DNA from: Bacteroidota bacterium | Lineage (GTDB): Bacteria; Bacteroidota; Ignavibacteria; UBA10030; SZUA-254 | Direction: 5' to 3' | NCBI GenBank assembly: GCA_020056225.1 | Contig: JAGVIE010000020.1 | Location: 70,331-120,092, forward strand | DNA length: 49,762 nucleotides | Shown here: piece by piece, positions 9,234 to 18,193 of the stretch | Numbering within the stretch: the stretch's first letter is position 1 | How the letters are laid out: each line of letters begins with the position of its first letter | Translations under genes and position numbers: made by a program | The notes under the pieces: generated by a model | The model's database searches: none | The model's input: the letters and a program-made list of their open reading frames with translations, nothing else | What the model was told of the DNA's origin: nothing

Positions 9234-10037
9234 GTGGATAAGGAAACTAATAATATAATTCCTCCGGATTTCGGAGAACCCATTCAAAGTGAACCTGTTG
9301 AAAAAGAGATGACCTTCCTCGATCACCTCGAAGAGTTGCGCTGGCGACTTGTGAAATCGGTGATCGGTCTCCTCGTTGCTACAATAGTCTGCGGAATATT
9401 TTCCGACTGGCTTGTCAACGAAGCTATATTGCGTCCGAGCCGGCTCACAAATCCGCCTCTCGTTCTTATCAACACAGTTCCGTACGGGCAAATTACATTT
9501 TATATGGTAGTAGTTCTTATGGCTGGTTTGATTCTTAGCTCGCCCTGGATACTTTACCAACTCTGGAAATTCATCCAGCCGGGGCTGATGCCGAAAGAAC
9601 GCAAATATATCTCCGGCATAGTAACTTTCACCACAATCTGTTTTCTTTCCGGTGTTGCATTTGCCTACTTTGTTATGCTTCCGTACATGCTGCAGTTCTT
9701 CTCGACATTCGGGACAACATCCATCCAGAACATGATCTCGGTCAGCGAATACGTTGGTTTTGTACTCCAGCTTATTCTGATATCGGGTTTGATCTTTGAG
9801 CTTCCAATGGTTTCTTATTTTCTCGCACGGCTTGGAATCCTTACGCCGAAATTCATGCGCCACTACCGCCGCCATGCAGTCGTGGTTATATTGATAATCG
9901 CCGCGATAGTCACACCGACCACCGACCCGTTCACGATGGGAGTGTTTTCTATTCCGATGCTGTTGTTGTATGAAATCAGCATCTGGATTGCCGGTCTGGC
10001 AAAACGGAGAAGAACAGCTTCTGAACTTGCAGGTTGA
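9234..10037 (+). CDS. tatC: Sec-independent protein translocase TatC
   Basis: The core MTFLDHLEELRWRLVKSVIG is the conserved N-terminus of TatC, which binds the twin-arginine signal. Six hydrophobic helices follow, and the conserved elements LYQLWKFIQPGLMPKERKY (with the family's F-x-x-P-G-L) and YFLARLGILTPKFMRHYRRHAVV are present. The protein acts in the inner membrane as the receptor of the Tat pathway for folded proteins. The GTG at 9234 adds 25 acidic residues before the core, while an ATG at 9309 would give a canonical 242-residue TatC; neither has a clear ribosome binding site. No tatA is visible nearby. Confidence 0.93.
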   Translation: MDKETNNIIPPDFGEPIQSEPVEKEMTFLDHLEELRWRLVKSVIGLLVATIVCGIFSDWLVNEAILRPSRLTNPPLVLINTVPYGQITFYMVVVLMAGLILSSPWILYQLWKFIQPGLMPKERKYISGIVTFTTICFLSGVAFAYFVMLPYMLQFFSTFGTTSIQNMISVSEYVGFVLQLILISGLIFELPMVSYFLARLGILTPKFMRHYRRHAVVVILIIAAIVTPTTDPFTMGVFSIPMLLLYEISIWIAGLAKRRRTASELAG

Positions 10038-10046
10038 TATTTGATT

Positions 10047-11018
10047 ATGAAACTACCGGAAATACTTGAACCGATAAAACAGGAACTCAATACCTTCGAC
10101 GACCAATTCCGCGATGCCATGCGCTCGAAGGTCGCATTCGTGGATATGGTTGCACGGTATATCGTGAAGCAGAAGGGGAAGCGGATCAGACCCGCGCTCG
10201 TACTCCTTTCTGCTAAAGCTTGCGGTGAAATCAACGCGAGCACTTATCGCGGTGCATCGCTCGTCGAGATACTGCATACCGCCACACTTATTCACGATGA
10301 TGTTGTGGATGAAGCGGATACGCGCCGTGGATTCCCTTCGATCAATGCGGTGTGGAAAAATAAAATCGCCGTGCTGATGGGCGATTACTTGCTTGCCAAA
10401 GGTTTATTACTCTCACTCGATAACAACGATTTCCAATTCCTGAAAATTACATCCGATGCTGTTCGCAGGATGAGTGAAGCGGAAATACTTCAGATAAAAA
10501 AGAGCCGCGACCTCGACATAGACGAAGAGACATATCTAAAAATCATATCCGATAAAACTGCATCGCTGTTTGCCACATGCTGTGAGATAGGCGCAACGAG
10601 TGCAATCTCTGATGAACAGTTTCATCGCCGGATGAAAATTTTTGGGGAAAACCTCGGAATGGTGTTCCAGATAAGAGATGATTTGCTGGATTATATCGGC
10701 AGAAAAAGCATTACCGGAAAGCCGACCGGTTTGGATGTGAAGGAAAAGAAACTCACACTGCCGCTTATTCATTCGCTCAGTAAAGCGCCGCGAAATCGCT
10801 CAAAAGAAATTCTCCACATCGTTAAGGATGGAGGAAAAAAGAAAGACCTTCAGCAGGTTGTAGATTTCGCACACGAGTTCGGCGGGATAGAATATACGGT
10901 GAAGAAAGCAGAGGAGTATTCTGCGATTGCACTTGATGCCTTGGAGCCGTTAGCCCCATCCACAGCGAAAGATTCTTTAGTACAATTTGTTGAGTTTGTT
11001 ATGGAGAGAAGTAAGTAA
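10047..11018 (+). CDS. Trans-isoprenyl (polyprenyl) diphosphate synthase
   Basis: A 323-residue all-helical prenyltransferase with both aspartate-rich motifs: DDVVD at residues 84-88 in LIHDDVVDEADTRRG, and DDLLD at about 211-215 in FQIRDDLLDYIG. KGKRIRPALVLLSAKA near residue 45 is the usual substrate-binding start. It elongates farnesyl or geranylgeranyl diphosphate with isopentenyl diphosphate to make the quinone side chain (IspB/HepT type); chain length cannot be read from sequence alone. The ATG at 10047 is chosen over a TTG six bases upstream. It follows tatC by nine bases. Confidence 0.9.
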   Translation: MKLPEILEPIKQELNTFDDQFRDAMRSKVAFVDMVARYIVKQKGKRIRPALVLLSAKACGEINASTYRGASLVEILHTATLIHDDVVDEADTRRGFPSINAVWKNKIAVLMGDYLLAKGLLLSLDNNDFQFLKITSDAVRRMSEAEILQIKKSRDLDIDEETYLKIISDKTASLFATCCEIGATSAISDEQFHRRMKIFGENLGMVFQIRDDLLDYIGRKSITGKPTGLDVKEKKLTLPLIHSLSKAPRNRSKEILHIVKDGGKKKDLQQVVDFAHEFGGIEYTVKKAEEYSAIALDALEPLAPSTAKDSLVQFVEFVMERSK

Positions 11019-11055
11019 AAAGTTCGAGTTATTTAAAATGTTGTCAGAACTTTTT
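11017..11055 (+). terminator. Hairpin terminator after the polyprenyl synthase
   Basis: AAAAAGTTC at 11017-11025 pairs with GAACTTTTT at 11047-11055 (9 bp, 21-base loop). The 3' arm ends in a T-run. It overlaps the stop codon of the synthase and lies before a convergent gene, so it could stop transcription from both sides. Confidence 0.5.
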
Positions 11056-11096
11056 CTTTGTTTCCAAATTCTTATTGGAAAATTTACTGAGCTAAG

Positions 11097-11489
11097 TTAC
11101 CTTGTAGGTCCCATTGATACTGCCAAGATAATCATTGTAAAAAAGGAAAATACGACATACAAAAAGAGGGCAACGTTTCCCCTTCTGATTTTAGACTCAT
11201 CGAACACAAGGTTAATAATCTTGTTCTTTCTGAATAATCGGCTCACAATTAAATAACCTGGTAAAAAATAGAGAACGCCGGCTTCCAAATATTGCAACCA
11301 TCTTGGGTCAGATGTACTTCCTGGGAGTAAATCTGTCGCATTAAATATACGAAGAAGAGTAATTAAGTTAAGAAAGATTAAAAACAGAAAAGCAAGAATT
11401 GCAGCCTCATATGCGATACGGTCTGTGTTTCTGCTCCTTTCATAATATTTATAGAAAAGATAGAGAATAAATTCGATTGCTTTTCTCAA
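11097..11489 (-). CDS. Small four-helix membrane protein, unknown function
   Basis: The 130-residue product has about four hydrophobic segments (roughly residues 28-50, 65-88 and 105-124, plus an amphipathic N-terminal stretch) and basic loops such as SRLFRKNK. The start is TTG at 11489, supported by an AAAGGAG ribosome binding site six bases before it. It lies convergent to the polyprenyl synthase and downstream of the universal stress gene. No known domain is recognised. Confidence 0.6.
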   Translation of the reverse strand: MRKAIEFILYLFYKYYERSRNTDRIAYEAAILAFLFLIFLNLITLLRIFNATDLLPGSTSDPRWLQYLEAGVLYFLPGYLIVSRLFRKNKIINLVFDESKIRRGNVALFLYVVFSFFTMIILAVSMGPTR

Positions 11490-11576
11490 AATTATCTCCT
11501 TTGTGTATCTTTACTAACCTGTAAGGGAATTACACCCCCGATAAGTTTTGTCTTTCCCTTTTTTTAGAAGTACGAC

Positions 11577-12089
11577 TCATTCCATCGGTCTTACAACCAG
11601 CACGGGACAAGGAGCTTTGCGTACAACTTTCTCCGCCGTCCCGCCGAAAAGAATATGCTCAACACCTGTGTGCCCGTGAGTTGCAATGATGATGAGATCG
11701 ACTTCCTCTTCAACCGCGGTATCAATTATTTCGAGGAACGGTTTGCCCGTCCGCACCATTGCACGAGCCGGAAGCGCGCCTGCGATTTGCGTCTCAACAA
11801 GCTGGTCTAATTCCACTTTCCCGCGCTCACGCAGTTCTTTCTCGATGCTCGGCACGGCAACCTGTCCGAAACTGAAATCGGCAGGATAGATTGTCGGTTC
11901 GACGACATAGACAAGTATCAGCTCGGATTGAAATTGCTTCGCAAAAGATACGGCATACTGGAGCGCGTTCTTGGAGTGCTCGGAAAAGTCTATCGGGACA
12001 AGTATCTTTTTGATAACTAGATTATCCGCAGATACCAAACGTTTCCTTGGAGCTGTTTGCTCTTTCTTCTTTTTCGATTTGAGTCTCAT
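11577..12089 (-). CDS. Universal stress protein (UspA family)
   Basis: A 170-residue single Usp domain after a basic 25-residue extension rich in Lys. It opens with KKILVPIDFSEHSKNALQYAVSFA and closes with the ATP-binding signature THGHTGVEHILFGGTAEKVVRKAPCPVLVVRP, which has the G-x2-G-x9-G-(S/T) spacing of ATP-binding Usp proteins. The ATG at 12089 is preferred because GGAGG lies about eight bases upstream; a TTG six bases earlier would be too close. It is a cytoplasmic stress-response protein whose partner is not evident here. Confidence 0.88.
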   Translation of the reverse strand: MRLKSKKKKEQTAPRKRLVSADNLVIKKILVPIDFSEHSKNALQYAVSFAKQFQSELILVYVVEPTIYPADFSFGQVAVPSIEKELRERGKVELDQLVETQIAGALPARAMVRTGKPFLEIIDTAVEEEVDLIIIATHGHTGVEHILFGGTAEKVVRKAPCPVLVVRPME

Positions 12090-12123
12090 ATTCAAACCTC
12101 CATTAAGTTAAGTTCTTAAATTA

Positions 12124-12160
12124 TTAATCCCTAAACTTACATAAAATTTAGGGATTAATA
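12124..12160. promoter_or_regulatory. Perfect 13-bp inverted repeat between ilvE and usp
   Basis: ATTAATCCCTAAA (12124-12136) and its exact complement TTTAGGGATTAAT (12148-12160) flank an 11-base loop. Neither strand has a T-run after the stem, so it is not a standard terminator. It sits 35 bases upstream of the universal stress gene start and 25 bases past the ilvE stop; an operator or RNA-processing hairpin are both possible. Confidence 0.5.
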
Positions 12161-12185
12161 TGCTGAATTCCAACATTTACTCTCT

Positions 12186-13103
12186 TTAAATAAATTTCAG
12201 CCAGCCGTGCTTATCGTTGCCGTTATGGACAATATCAAAAAACAGTTTCTGCATTTTCTTTGTAATAGGTCCGGGTTTTCCATTCCCGACTTGAATCCCG
12301 GCAACCGACCTGACCGGTGTAACTTCAGCGGCAGTGCCCGTAAAGAATACCTCATCTGCGATAGACAGAAGCTCGCGGGGAACAGATACTTCTTTGACCG
12401 TGTAACCGTTCTCCTGCAATAATGTAATTATTGAAGACCGCGTTATGCCGCCTAAGATGCTCGAAGTAAATGCCGGTGTATAAACAACTCCGTTCTTAAC
12501 CACAAAAATATTTTCACCGCTTCCCTCGCTCACCTGACCGTTGACATCGAGTGCGATACCTTCTGAGAATCCCATCTTCAATGCTTCGACTTTGATAAGC
12601 TGTGAGTTCGCATAGTTCGCGCCGCTCTTCGCCATAGTAGGTAGAGTATTTGGCGCAGGACGAAACCAAGACGACACACAAACATCGATTCCATTAGTCA
12701 AAGAATCATGACCAAGATACGATCCCCATTCCCACACAGCAATTGCAACATCGACAGGATTGTTGAGCGGAAAAACTCCAACATCACCATAACCGCGATA
12801 CACAACCGGTCTGATGTAGCACGCCTTCATTTTGTTCGCATGAATCGTTTCAATGATCGCTTTTTCCAATTCATTCTGTGAATAAGGTATTTCGGTATAA
12901 TACATTTTCGTGGAATCGTATAACCGCTGTAAATGTTCAGGAAGCCGGAAGATGGCAGAACCCTTTTTCGTTTCGTAACATCTGATTCCTTCAAACCAGC
13001 TCGAGCCGTAATGGACAACATGAGAAAGAACGTGAATGTTCGCGTCGTTCCAGTTAACGAGTTTACCATTCATCCATATTTTTTCAACCGGTTTTACAGG
13101 CAT
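12186..13103 (-). CDS. ilvE: Branched-chain amino acid aminotransferase
   Basis: A class IV PLP aminotransferase of 305 residues from the ATG at 13103. The catalytic lysine (Lys159) lies in TMAKSGANYANSQL. EGIALDVNGQVSEGSGENIFVVKNG, TSSILGGITRSSII and EVFFTGTAAEVTPVRSVAG match E. coli-type IlvE almost throughout. It transfers amino groups between glutamate and the keto acids of Leu, Ile and Val. A longer frame from 13184 would overlap the upstream gene by 65 bases and adds unrelated residues. It follows the GNAT-like gene by 16 bases and likely shares its transcript. Confidence 0.95.
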   Translation of the reverse strand: MPVKPVEKIWMNGKLVNWNDANIHVLSHVVHYGSSWFEGIRCYETKKGSAIFRLPEHLQRLYDSTKMYYTEIPYSQNELEKAIIETIHANKMKACYIRPVVYRGYGDVGVFPLNNPVDVAIAVWEWGSYLGHDSLTNGIDVCVSSWFRPAPNTLPTMAKSGANYANSQLIKVEALKMGFSEGIALDVNGQVSEGSGENIFVVKNGVVYTPAFTSSILGGITRSSIITLLQENGYTVKEVSVPRELLSIADEVFFTGTAAEVTPVRSVAGIQVGNGKPGPITKKMQKLFFDIVHNGNDKHGWLKFI

Positions 13104-13119
13104 TGAGATATTCCCGTCA

Positions 13120-14238
13120 TTATAGATTTGTTTGGTAGAGGCGGTATGTTTTGTAGCGATCGGCGTTGAGAAATTCAGCGGCACGGATCATCATGACGTT
13201 ATCTTCCAGAACCCAGCTTGCTTCTCCATCGGGATAACCGTTCTCGATACAGCGTCTTGCCGTTTCGTAGAATAACACGCTTGCCGCGCCTGTCTTCAGC
13301 CGCTCAGGCACTACACCCAAAACCAGTACACGCGCCCAATTAATTTTTTTCTTATGAATCAGCATCCGCACAATGGCTGGAAGCAAATAGCCGCCCTTGT
13401 TGTACTTCAATGCGATATTCAGATCGGGGATTGATAATGAAAACCCAACCGGCTCACCTTTATATTCAGCAAGAACTACCAGCTCGGGAACGATAATTTG
13501 TTTCAGATCAGCGGCGAGGTAATCGAACTCCTCGTCTGTCATCGGAACGGCGCCCCAGTTATACTGCCATGCTCTGTTGTAGAGACTTTTAATGGCGGCA
13601 ACTTCTTTATCGAACTCCTTCATATTGATCGTACGGAAAGTCAGTCCTTCACGCTGGCGAGCGCGCTCGGAGATGTTCGTCAGTCTTTCATTGAAAGATC
13701 TATCTCTCGAAACATGATAAGCATAGAGGTCTTTAATTTTCGTCAACCCTGCGCCCTCGATAAGTTTCGCATAGTATGGCGGATTGTACGGCATCAGAAT
13801 TACGGGAGATCGATTGAATCCATCGATCAGCAAACCATATTCATCGTTCACCGAAGGATTTGCCGGTCCGCGAACTGCCGTTACTCCGCGGGCTTTCAAC
13901 CAATCCTTCGCAGTTTGAAACAGTGAGGTTGCAACCTCTTGATCATTGATGCATTCAAAGAAACCGAAGAAGCCGATGTTCTCCTTGTGTTCCTTGTTGT
14001 GATTATGATTGATGATTGCCGCGATCCTGCCGACGATTTCATTGTTGCAGTACGCGAGGAAAAATTCCGCTTCTGAATGTTTGTAAAAAGGATTTTTTTC
14101 TTTGTCGATAAGCTTACGACGATCCATTAAAAGCGGTGGAACCCACATCGGATCATCTTTATAGATTATCCATGGAAACTTGACAAACCTTTCAAGATCG
14201 CGTTTAGATACTGCGGGTCGGATATCTATCGAGTTCAT
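13120..14238 (-). CDS. GNAT-like acyltransferase, candidate bacterial ceramide synthase
   Basis: A 372-residue soluble protein whose start (VSKRDLERFVKFPWIIYKDDPMWVPPLLMDRRKLID...NPFYKHSEAEFFLA) is typical of the large YghO-like GNAT proteins. The C-terminal part (VLGVVPERLKTGAASVLFYETARRCIENGY...SWVLEDNVMM) has the acyl-CoA-fold layout of GNAT domains. The bacterial ceramide synthase (bCerS) characterised in Caulobacter is a GNAT-fold protein. Here the gene lies 12 bases after serine palmitoyltransferase in the same direction, with a reductase-like gene divergent from both. N-acylation of the sphingoid base is therefore the likely job, as an inference from family and context. Confidence 0.65.
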   Translation of the reverse strand: MNSIDIRPAVSKRDLERFVKFPWIIYKDDPMWVPPLLMDRRKLIDKEKNPFYKHSEAEFFLAYCNNEIVGRIAAIINHNHNKEHKENIGFFGFFECINDQEVATSLFQTAKDWLKARGVTAVRGPANPSVNDEYGLLIDGFNRSPVILMPYNPPYYAKLIEGAGLTKIKDLYAYHVSRDRSFNERLTNISERARQREGLTFRTINMKEFDKEVAAIKSLYNRAWQYNWGAVPMTDEEFDYLAADLKQIIVPELVVLAEYKGEPVGFSLSIPDLNIALKYNKGGYLLPAIVRMLIHKKKINWARVLVLGVVPERLKTGAASVLFYETARRCIENGYPDGEASWVLEDNVMMIRAAEFLNADRYKTYRLYQTNL

Positions 14239-14250
14239 AGTTATATCCGA

Positions 14251-15486
14251 CTAAATGATACCGAGATTTTTACCGGCTTTCGAAAAGATTTCGAGTATTC
14301 GATCGAGATGATGATTTTCGTGGGTAGCCATATAACTGGTACGCATCATCTGTAAACCCGGCGGCACACCCGGACTGATAAATGCATTGACGAAAACTCC
14401 TGCATCAAATAATTCCCTCCAGAATTTGAACGCCAGCATATCGTCTCCCACGATCACGGGCACTACGGCAGATTGACCCTCGATGATTTTGAAACCTGCT
14501 TCTTTAAATCCTTTACGCATTCTATCGGCGTTATGGATTAATTTCGTAATACGCTCCGGCTCTTTTTCCAGGATGTCGAGCGCGGCTAATGCCGCGGCAA
14601 CCGAAGCCGGGGTTGGACTTGCGCTAAAGATGAGCGCGGGTGATTGATGTTTGAGATAATTGATTACTCTTTCGTTGCCAACCACGAAACCGCCAAGCGA
14701 TGCGAAAGTTTTACTGAAGGTTCCGAAAGTGAGATCGACTTCGTTCTCCAGACCATAATGACTCGCAGTGCCGCGTCCGCCTTTTCCGATAACTCCAATT
14801 GCATGAGCATCATCGACTACAACACGCGCGTTGTATTTCTTAGTGACCTTGATGAGATCGGGAAGATTTACAATCTCGCCGGATGTGCTGAAAACACCAT
14901 CGGTTACTAAAAGCTTACCGACATGAAGCGGCAGTTTTGAGATAACACGTTCCAGGTCTTCAATATCATTATGTTTATACCGAACGATCTCCGCAAATAA
15001 ACCTTTCGCCATCATATAACCTGCAACTATGCAGGCATGATTATCTTTATCGGTAATAAGATATTCGCCGCGTTGAACGATTGTAGGAATAATTCCCTGA
15101 GCAGTCTGATATCCTGTACTGAACAGCAGGCAAGACTCCTTCCCCATATACTTCGCGAGGCGGGATTCAAGTTCATTATGGAGATCAAGTGTACCTGTCA
15201 GGTAGCGAGAACCGGAACATCCCGTCCCATATTTTTCAACTGCTCGCACAGCAGCTTCTTTCACCTTGGGGTGAGCGGTCAGACCCAAATAATTATTCGA
15301 GCCAGCCATTATAACTTTTCTGCCTTCTATCTGAACTACCGGACCTTCATTTTCTTCGATAGCGCGAAAGTATGGATAAAACCCTGCCGCCTTTACTTCA
15401 TCGGCGCGGGTAAATTCATAACATTTCTGAAATATATCCATTATTGGTTTTGAAGCCTGCGAATCTTTATCAAGAGGTTGTGTCAT
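14251..15486 (-). CDS. spt: Serine palmitoyltransferase (alpha-oxoamine synthase family)
   Basis: A 411-residue PLP enzyme with the family features [27 protein letters not shown], the PLP-stacking His in DKDNHACIV (about residue 150), [16 protein letters not shown] (225-228), and the Schiff-base lysine near 259 in [13 protein letters not shown]. The N-terminal block [28 protein letters not shown] fits bacterial serine palmitoyltransferase better than KBL, BioF or HemA. It condenses serine with a fatty acyl thioester to 3-ketosphinganine. The ATG at 15486 is used, since the longer frame to 15591 adds residues unlike the family. The GNAT-like and reductase-like neighbours support sphingolipid synthesis. 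Confidence 0.82.
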   Translation of the reverse strand: MTQPLDKDSQASKPIMDIFQKCYEFTRADEVKAAGFYPYFRAIEENEGPVVQIEGRKVIMAGSNNYLGLTAHPKVKEAAVRAVEKYGTGCSGSRYLTGTLDLHNELESRLAKYMGKESCLLFSTGYQTAQGIIPTIVQRGEYLITDKDNHACIVAGYMMAKGLFAEIVRYKHNDIEDLERVISKLPLHVGKLLVTDGVFSTSGEIVNLPDLIKVTKKYNARVVVDDAHAIGVIGKGGRGTASHYGLENEVDLTFGTFSKTFASLGGFVVGNERVINYLKHQSPALIFSASPTPASVAAALAALDILEKEPERITKLIHNADRMRKGFKEAGFKIIEGQSAVVPVIVGDDMLAFKFWRELFDAGVFVNAFISPGVPPGLQMMRTSYMATHENHHLDRILEIFSKAGKNLGII

Positions 15487-15642
15487 AATTGGTAATTTGA
15501 GAATTGTCAATGTCTTCGGTATGGATGATAAAATGGTTAAATTGCATACCAAAATTTTTTTTAATATACTTGATTGGCGTTTAAAAAGCAATTACGTTTC
15601 CAAGACTAATAATTCTTCTTTTCAATATCAATATAAATAGAC

Positions 15643-16626
15643 ATGCAAGTTCTGATTACAGGATCAACGGGTTTTATCGGAAGTCATCTTACTGAAAGAC
15701 TTCATGAAAAAGGATATCGGCTAAAATGTCTCATCCGAAAATCCTCCGACATTGGATGGATAAAAAATCTTCCGGTCGAATATATATACGGTAACTATTC
15801 AGATATCAATTCGCTTAAAAGCGCTGTGTCGGGAATCGATTATATTTACCATACTGCGGGAGTCACAAAATCTAAAACCAAATCCGGTTATTTTGAAGGC
15901 AATCATATTGCTCTTCGTAATATGCTGCAAGCGGTGGTAGAGTCGAATAATAATCTCAAGCGGTTCATCCACATCAGCAGCGGGACCGCCACGGGACCAA
16001 GTCTTGACGGCAATCCCATCGAAGAAGAAGCTCCATTCCATCCTATCACAACCTACGGTGTCAGTAAAATGGAGGCAGAAAAAGAATGCCTGCGATTGAT
16101 GGATAAGATACCAATAACGATAGTTCGTCCACCGGCAGTTTACGGACCTCGGGACAAAGATGTTTTTGAATTTTTTAATACCATGAGCAAAGGTTTACAA
16201 CCGATGATCGGTTTCAAAGACACCTATGTAAGTCTGATCCACGTGAAGGACTTAGTTGACGGAATTATACTTGCGGGTGAAAGTCCGAAAGCAGTAGGGC
16301 AAACATATTTTATTTCAAGCGAGCGGTATTACAACTGGAAAGAGTTGGGCGAAATAACCGCGCACATCATGAACAAAAAAGTGCTGCGTGTCAGAATACC
16401 GAAATTTTTTATATATGTCATCGGGTTATTTGCGGAATTCTTATCTGTATTCAGCAGTAAACCGGCGCTGATAAATATAGAAAAAGCCAGAGACATGGTC
16501 CAAAATGCATGGACGTTTAGTGTCGAGAAAGCAAGGCGTGAATTAGGATTCCGGGAATTGATTACAATTGAAGATGGAATACGGGAAACAGTAAATTGGT
16601 ATCGCGAGCACGGTTGGTTGAAGTAG
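15643..16626 (+). CDS. NAD-dependent epimerase/dehydratase (extended SDR), candidate CerR-like reductase
   Basis: A 327-residue extended short-chain dehydrogenase with the nucleotide-binding TGSTGFIGSHL (residues 6-16), an HISSGTATGPS strand with the active Ser, YGVSK for the Tyr/Lys pair (about 139-143), and the RPPAVYGPRD motif. It is divergent from serine palmitoyltransferase with a 156-base spacer. In Caulobacter a protein of this superfamily (CerR) reduces the keto group in ceramide formation, so the same step is proposed here from context. A sugar-nucleotide epimerase or 3-beta-hydroxysteroid-type dehydrogenase cannot be excluded by motif alone. Confidence 0.75.
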   Translation: MQVLITGSTGFIGSHLTERLHEKGYRLKCLIRKSSDIGWIKNLPVEYIYGNYSDINSLKSAVSGIDYIYHTAGVTKSKTKSGYFEGNHIALRNMLQAVVESNNNLKRFIHISSGTATGPSLDGNPIEEEAPFHPITTYGVSKMEAEKECLRLMDKIPITIVRPPAVYGPRDKDVFEFFNTMSKGLQPMIGFKDTYVSLIHVKDLVDGIILAGESPKAVGQTYFISSERYYNWKELGEITAHIMNKKVLRVRIPKFFIYVIGLFAEFLSVFSSKPALINIEKARDMVQNAWTFSVEKARRELGFRELITIEDGIRETVNWYREHGWLK

Positions 16627-16682
16627 ATTCACCGATTGTTTGCTTTGCCTGTGGTATTTATGTATATTGATATACAAATGAT

Positions 16683-16755
16683 CGCGGGGTGGAGCAATTG
16701 GTAGCTCGTTGGGCTCATAACCCAAAGGCTGTAGGTTCAAGTCCTGCCCCCGCTA
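16683..16755 (+). tRNA. Initiator tRNA-Met (CAT anticodon)
   Basis: A full cloverleaf can be drawn. The acceptor 5' strand is CGCGGGG, the D arm GAGC/GCTC, the anticodon loop CTCATAA with CAT at 16716-16718, and the T arm GTAGG-TTCAAGT-CCTGC. Three consecutive G:C pairs (GGG/CCC) in the anticodon stem and an unpaired C1-U72 position mark it as the initiator tRNA. The 3' CCA is not encoded right after the discriminator base. A terminator follows closely. Confidence 0.95.
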
Positions 16756-16770
16756 CTCCAACTACAGAAA

Positions 16771-16804
16771 AATCCTAATCATCAAAAGATGGTTGGGATT
16801 TTTT
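16771..16804 (+). terminator. Rho-independent terminator after tRNA-Met
   Basis: AATCCTAATCATC pairs with GATGGTTGGGATT (13 positions including G:U pairs) across an AAAA loop. A run of six T begins at the base of the stem. It ends the tRNA transcript on the plus strand. Confidence 0.85.
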
Positions 16805-16888
16805 GTTGTACAGATTAATTCTGTTGTATTATTTTACCTAATTATTTTGGGAATAGATTAATTATCTTGCATAAGAATAATGAATTCC

Positions 16889-18193
16889 TTATTTCTCCAA
16901 TTCGTCTGTTCTAAGTTTAACTCCGATAAGTTTTAAAAATTCTGAGGGCAACTCTCCCCCTGCAAAAACAAATACAAAATCGTTCGTAATCACTTTTTGT
17001 TCATGGTTTGCTTCCTGTAAAACAACACTATCAGTCTGAATCTGAGTGACTTGCGATTTAAATAACATGCTTAGTTTTCCCTCTTTTTTCATTTCCAGAA
17101 TGTTTTTTTCATTACGCTCCTTCAAACGGAAAAATTCTTCTTTACGATAACTTATTATCACTTTATTGCCGGGTTGACGCGCAAGTCCAACTGCTGCCTC
17201 GATTGCACTATCGCCGCCACCCACAACTAAAATATGCTTACCGGTAAAAGATTCCGCATCAAAGAGTCGATAAAATACTTTGGGCAGATTTTCACCCGGT
17301 ACATTCAACTTGCGCGGAGTCCCGCGCCTCCCCATCGCAAGAACTATACTGGATGCGGTATACTGCCCGCTATTAGCCAATATCTGAAACTTATTTCCAT
17401 CTTTCTGTATTGAAAGAACTCTGTCTCCGGTACGAACGTCAAGTTGATACTTTTGAACAAGTCCGTGAAAAAGATCGAGTAATTTTTCCTTACTGATTTC
17501 TGAAATCTGCAATTTTCCAAAGAGAGGCAACTCTACAGGGGAAGTTAGAACGAGTTTCTGTCGCGGGTAATGAAGTATCGATCCGCCAAGATCATCCTGT
17601 TCAAAAATGATAGAGCGGAGTTGATGATACTTAGCACTAAGACCGGCAGAAATACCTGCTGGTCCGGCACCTATGATAGCGATATCTGCATCAATATTTT
17701 TGTTCGGCTGAATATTTGAAGCGATATGACTAACCGCTTTTATACTGTGTGAGAAAGCATTTCTAATAAGTCCCACACCGCCGAGTTCACCAACAATGTA
17801 GAGACCTTCTATGTTCGACTGATAATGTTCATTGTAGAATGGAATTTCCATCCCCTGTTTTGGTTTTCCAAAACCCATCGTGATACCGCCAACAGGGCAA
17901 GCATCTGCACATAGAGCATGTCCAATGCACCTTGCACCGTTAATAATTGCCGGCTTTCCATTGACCATGCCGAGTACATTCTCGGGACAAGCTTGTACGC
18001 ATCCACCACATCCAATACATGATAACATGTCTATCCGAGGATGAAGAGTTGCCGGTTCTGTCATACCGGCATTAACATTTTTTTCATGCATCTTTCTTAT
18101 CAGCTTCTTCTTTTTCCCCACGATCAGCCAGTACGGTACGGCTATAACAAGAACGAGAAAAATAAATATGAGAAGAGAGAATACAGTTTCCAT
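16889..18193 (-). CDS. Membrane-anchored ferredoxin/FAD NAD(P)H oxidoreductase
   Basis: The 434-residue product has one N-terminal membrane helix (residues 4-26) and a basic stop. A two-cluster ferredoxin domain follows: C59-x2-C62-x2-C65-x3-C69, then C89-x2-H92-x2-C95-x3-C99, where His replaces the second Cys. A thioredoxin-reductase-like part comes next, with IIGAGPAGISAG (173-184) for FAD and VVGGGDSAIEAA (about 323) for NAD(P)H. The redox CxxC of thioredoxin reductases is missing. It probably moves electrons between NAD(P)H, flavin and Fe-S clusters at the inner face of the membrane. It is the last gene of the cytochrome operon; its ATG shares one base with the barrel stop (TGATG). Confidence 0.8.
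   Translation of the reverse strand: METVFSLLIFIFLVLVIAVPYWLIVGKKKKLIRKMHEKNVNAGMTEPATLHPRIDMLSCIGCGGCVQACPENVLGMVNGKPAIINGARCIGHALCADACPVGGITMGFGKPKQGMEIPFYNEHYQSNIEGLYIVGELGGVGLIRNAFSHSIKAVSHIASNIQPNKNIDADIAIIGAGPAGISAGLSAKYHQLRSIIFEQDDLGGSILHYPRQKLVLTSPVELPLFGKLQISEISKEKLLDLFHGLVQKYQLDVRTGDRVLSIQKDGNKFQILANSGQYTASSIVLAMGRRGTPRKLNVPGENLPKVFYRLFDAESFTGKHILVVGGGDSAIEAAVGLARQPGNKVIISYRKEEFFRLKERNEKNILEMKKEGKLSMLFKSQVTQIQTDSVVLQEANHEQKVITNDFVFVFAGGELPSEFLKLIGVKLRTDELEK

Noticed and set aside
10987-11256. 89-codon plus-strand frame after the polyprenyl synthase
   Set aside because: It overlaps the end of the synthase and a better-supported minus-strand membrane protein with a good ribosome site.
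13104-13184. 27-residue N-terminal extension of IlvE
   Set aside because: It overlaps the upstream GNAT-like gene by 65 bases and has no counterpart in E. coli-type IlvE; the ATG at 13103 gives the family length.
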